Source: Acidobacteriota bacterium
GTDB lineage: Bacteria; Acidobacteriota; Terriglobia; Terriglobales; Acidobacteriaceae
Length of the DNA: 7,534 nt
Direction: 5' to 3'
NCBI GenBank assembly: GCA_021811745.1
Contig: JAJZNH010000902.1
Coordinates: forward strand, 1-7,534
Shown: in pieces, positions 5,592 through 7,534 of the stretch
Layout of the letters: each line of letters begins with the position of its first letter
Numbering within the stretch: position 1 is the first letter of the stretch
Translations under genes and position numbers: made by a program
The notes under the pieces: generated by a model
Seen by the model: only the letters and a program-made list of their open reading frames with translations
Databases searched by the model: none
What the model was told of the DNA's origin: nothing

Positions 5592-6776
5592 TCAGACTTT
5601 ATATTTTTCAACGTACTCGGGGCGAAGCTCAGTTCCCATGCCGGGGGTAACCGGCGCAAGAACGGCGCTGTCGACCATGTGCAGCTGCTCGATGGTATTG
5701 GAGCGGCCCCGGTAGCTGCCGGACTCCATGGCAATGGCATTGGGCATGGCGAGCAGCATTTGGAGATCACCCGGTCCGCCTCCGTGACTGGCGATCGGCA
5801 GGCGGGCGGCATCGGCGAGAGCTCCGATCTCCATCCACTCGGAGACGCCCCCGGCGCGACGGCCGTCGGGCTGCACGACATCGACACAATGACGCGAGAT
5901 CAGGTCGGCAAAGGCGTACTTCGTGTACTCGTTTTCGCCACCCGCGATGCGGATCTCAAGCTCTTCCGCGATACGCGCGTAACCTGCGTGGTCGTAGGGA
6001 ACGGTCGGCTCCTCATACCAGTAGCAGCCCATCTCCTCATAAACCTTGCCGCGGAGAATGGCCTCGGCGACGTCGAACTTCTGGTTGGCGTCGACCATGA
6101 TGTTGCGCTTGGGTCCGGCGATCTGCATGGCCAGCTTGATCCGGCGCTCGTCGTCCTGCAGGGAAAAGCGGCCGACCTTGATCTTGGCGGCGCTGAAGCC
6201 TTCGTCGAAGGCTGACTCGATTGCCTTCCGGAATTGCGAAAGATCGTCGTCGTTGGGATAGTACCAGCCGCACATGGAGTAAACGGGACAGCGGTCAGCG
6301 TACGCGCCGAGAAGCTTGTAGACCGGCGTCTGGAAGGCTTTGCCCAGTATGTCCCACACCGCATCTTCAGCGGCCGAGATGGCAAACTGGTTGAGCCCTT
6401 GAACGCCGGCATATTCGAGAGCCTGCCACATATTCGCGCGGAGTCGCTTGGGAAAGGCCGGGTCCTGGCCAACCAGGATCGGCTTGAGCGCCTTCTGCAC
6501 GATCTGCTGCAGGGCGTCCGCCGAGCCTGGAATGACGGCAAGCGAGCTGTAGGCCCATCCAGTGATGCCGGCATTGGTCTGGAGACGCAAGACCAGCCCT
6601 TCATGCGCGCCACCCATCGTGTGAATGGCGTCGTAGAAGACCCTTCCGGCGGGAAAGTGCAGCACGTCGGTCTCCAGGCCGGTGATACGCAACTGCTTTT
6701 GAAGGTCCGCAGCCACTGCAACGGCTGGAGCCGCTGCAGCCGCTCCAGCCGCGCCGAGGAATTGTCGCCGATTCAC
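5592..6776 (-). CDS. Tat-exported enolase-superfamily enzyme, mandelate racemase subgroup
   Basis: Enzymes of this subgroup take a proton from the carbon next to a carboxylate, using Mg2+, to racemise, dehydrate or cyclise sugar acids and related acids. The 394-residue product starts MNRRQFLGAAGAAAAA, a Tat signal with twin Arg at 3-4 and likely cleavage near 22-23, so it acts in the periplasm. An N-terminal capping domain precedes the barrel. The catalytic set is complete: KIK at 198-200, metal ligands Asp229 (VDAN), Glu255 (YEEP) and Glu281 (GGEN), the Asp304-His331 dyad (QPDG, ASHGGG) and Glu351 (MESGS). The GTG at 6776 is chosen because a strong AGGAGGT lies 6 bases before it; the in-frame ATG at 6803 would hide the signal and has no such site. 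It follows the CE15-type gene by 61 bases. The substrate is unknown; a hexuronate-derived or aldonic acid is plausible. Confidence 0.93.
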   Translation of the reverse strand: MNRRQFLGAAGAAAAAPAVAVAADLQKQLRITGLETDVLHFPAGRVFYDAIHTMGGAHEGLVLRLQTNAGITGWAYSSLAVIPGSADALQQIVQKALKPILVGQDPAFPKRLRANMWQALEYAGVQGLNQFAISAAEDAVWDILGKAFQTPVYKLLGAYADRCPVYSMCGWYYPNDDDLSQFRKAIESAFDEGFSAAKIKVGRFSLQDDERRIKLAMQIAGPKRNIMVDANQKFDVAEAILRGKVYEEMGCYWYEEPTVPYDHAGYARIAEELEIRIAGGENEYTKYAFADLISRHCVDVVQPDGRRAGGVSEWMEIGALADAARLPIASHGGGPGDLQMLLAMPNAIAMESGSYRGRSNTIEQLHMVDSAVLAPVTPGMGTELRPEYVEKYKV

Positions 6777-6782
6777 AGGACT

Positions 6783-6789
6783 ACCTCCT
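6783..6789 (-). promoter_or_regulatory. Strong Shine-Dalgarno site deciding the GTG start of the enolase-superfamily gene
   Basis: AGGAGGT on the minus strand ends 6 bases before the GTG at 6776. It lies inside the longer ATG-initiated frame, so the true start is the GTG, which puts the twin-arginine motif at residues 3-4. Confidence 0.85.
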
Positions 6790-6837
6790 ATTTGCCGTTC
6801 CATGATGCAGGCTTCACCACCCGACGCCCGCGTTTGG

Positions 6838-7534
6838 TCATTTCTCCCCTTTGGGCGCGTGCAGGTAGCGGCTGGCGAATTCCAGGAAGTACGGCCAGTT
6901 TGGACCGGGAGTATGGCCGTAGTGGTGCTGGCGGAAGGCCAGGTTGCCGCTCATGAGCGCCGTGCCCATCGGCGGCATCTTTGTTGCGCCCAGCCCCTTC
7001 ATGCCCAGCAGCCGATAGACGGGGCTGGCGTGAACCGCCGCGAGAAATTCTCCGGTGGGGTCGGCCCAGGCGTCTCCAGCCTTCTGCGAGCCGACGCCAA
7101 TAAACACCGGCCGCGGCGCACACAGGGCGATCAGCTCATGCGCGTCCACGGGCAGGTCGGCGGTAGACAGCGGCCCGGCATAGCGCAGAAAGTTCCCGTC
7201 CATCCAGTAGTAGAAGTTGGGCGCGGCGGCCAGGTTCTCCAACTGCTCGCCGTAGATATGCCGGTAGAGCTTGTCGCCACCGGTGCCCGCGGAACTGATG
7301 TAGGCAACCGCGAAGCGCTGATCGTAGGCCATCGCCACCAGGGCCGTTTTGCCAAAGCGGGAGTGGCCCATGATGCCCACCTGCCTGCCGTCCACGGCGG
7401 GGTCGGTTTCCAGGTAGTCGAGCGCGCGGCTGGCGCCCCAGGCCCAAGCGCGCAGCGTGCCCCAATCCTCAGGGCTGCGCGGCTGGCCCTTGTTCATCAG
7501 CCCAATGATGCCGTCGGTAAGTCCGGCGCCGCTA
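6838..7534 (-). CDS. CE15-type (glucuronoyl esterase-like) alpha/beta hydrolase, C-terminal part (5' truncated by window edge)
   Basis: The frame is open to the right edge, so the 231 visible residues are the C-terminal part; the ATG at 7497 is internal. CE15 enzymes cut the ester between glucuronic acid of xylan and lignin alcohols. Visible family features are GLMNKGQPRSPEDWG and LRAWAWGASRALDYLET. The nucleophile motif GHSRFGK has Ser58 (codon 7360-7362). Later come YISSAGTGGDKLYRH, LIALCAPRPVFIGVGS and GDAWADPTGEF. The C-terminal HHYGHTPGPNWPYFLEFA should carry the catalytic His. The acid seen in fungal members after the nucleophile (in a QESG-like stretch) is Ser here (ISSAG). The Asp in GDAWADP, after a later strand, is the likely replacement, as described for some bacterial CE15 enzymes. 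The signal peptide, if any, lies outside the window. It is probably co-transcribed with the enolase-superfamily gene. Some relatives are labelled acetylxylan esterase, so the exact ester is unsure. Confidence 0.85.
   Translation of the reverse strand, partial: SGAGLTDGIIGLMNKGQPRSPEDWGTLRAWAWGASRALDYLETDPAVDGRQVGIMGHSRFGKTALVAMAYDQRFAVAYISSAGTGGDKLYRHIYGEQLENLAAAPNFYYWMDGNFLRYAGPLSTADLPVDAHELIALCAPRPVFIGVGSQKAGDAWADPTGEFLAAVHASPVYRLLGMKGLGATKMPPMGTALMSGNLAFRQHHYGHTPGPNWPYFLEFASRYLHAPKGEK

Noticed and set aside
5900..6721. 273-residue minus-strand frame inside the enolase-superfamily gene
   Set aside because: The composition (Ser, Arg, Pro rich) is that of a shifted frame; the catalytic residues all lie in the 5592-6776 frame, which has no break.
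6777..6803. ATG at 6803 as start of the enolase-superfamily gene
   Set aside because: It has no ribosome site, and it would put the strong AGGAGGT inside the coding region and nine extra residues before the twin-arginine signal.

Overview
The window looks like a chromosomal segment of a GC-rich heterotrophic Gram-negative bacterium. The best guess is a member of Acidobacteriota. This is an inference from the MacB-type permease, the Tat-exported sugar-acid enzyme, the CE15 esterase and the overall protein style; there is no rRNA or other taxonomic marker. There is no CRISPR array, tRNA, rRNA, insertion sequence or phage gene, and no gene-free stretch exceeds about 160 bases.

Left part, plus strand (1-1756). 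The 3' end of a MacB/FtsX-type ABC transporter permease runs in from the left edge. Its stop codon overlaps the start of a 64-residue single-span membrane protein. After a 135-base gap comes an FkbM-family SAM-dependent methyltransferase with a GTG start.

Centre, minus strand (4127 down to 1917). This is the conserved cluster yceD (DUF177) - rpmF (ribosomal protein L32) - plsX (phosphate acyltransferase), followed by a Trm112/YcaR-like zinc-ribbon protein. It links ribosome assembly to the start of phospholipid synthesis. In many bacteria fabH follows plsX; here the zinc-ribbon gene takes that place and the unit ends convergently against the FkbM gene. A 145-base leader with several small, partly competing hairpins lies between yceD and rpmF.

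Right part. A divergent intergenic region (4128-4253) separates yceD from a plus-strand ion-transporter-superfamily permease (ArsB/NhaD/SLC13-like). Convergent to that permease, and read from the right edge leftwards, are a 5'-truncated CE15-type (glucuronoyl esterase-like) hydrolase and a Tat-exported enolase-superfamily enzyme of the mandelate racemase subgroup. All the general catalytic residues of the latter are present. The pair suggests periplasmic handling of uronic or other sugar acids released from plant polysaccharide; the exact substrates cannot be read from the sequence.

No wholly new system is evident. The observations most worth following are the small membrane protein coupled to the ABC permease, the CE15 plus Tat-enolase pair, the serine at the canonical acid position of the CE15 enzyme, and the repeats in the yceD/permease divergent region.
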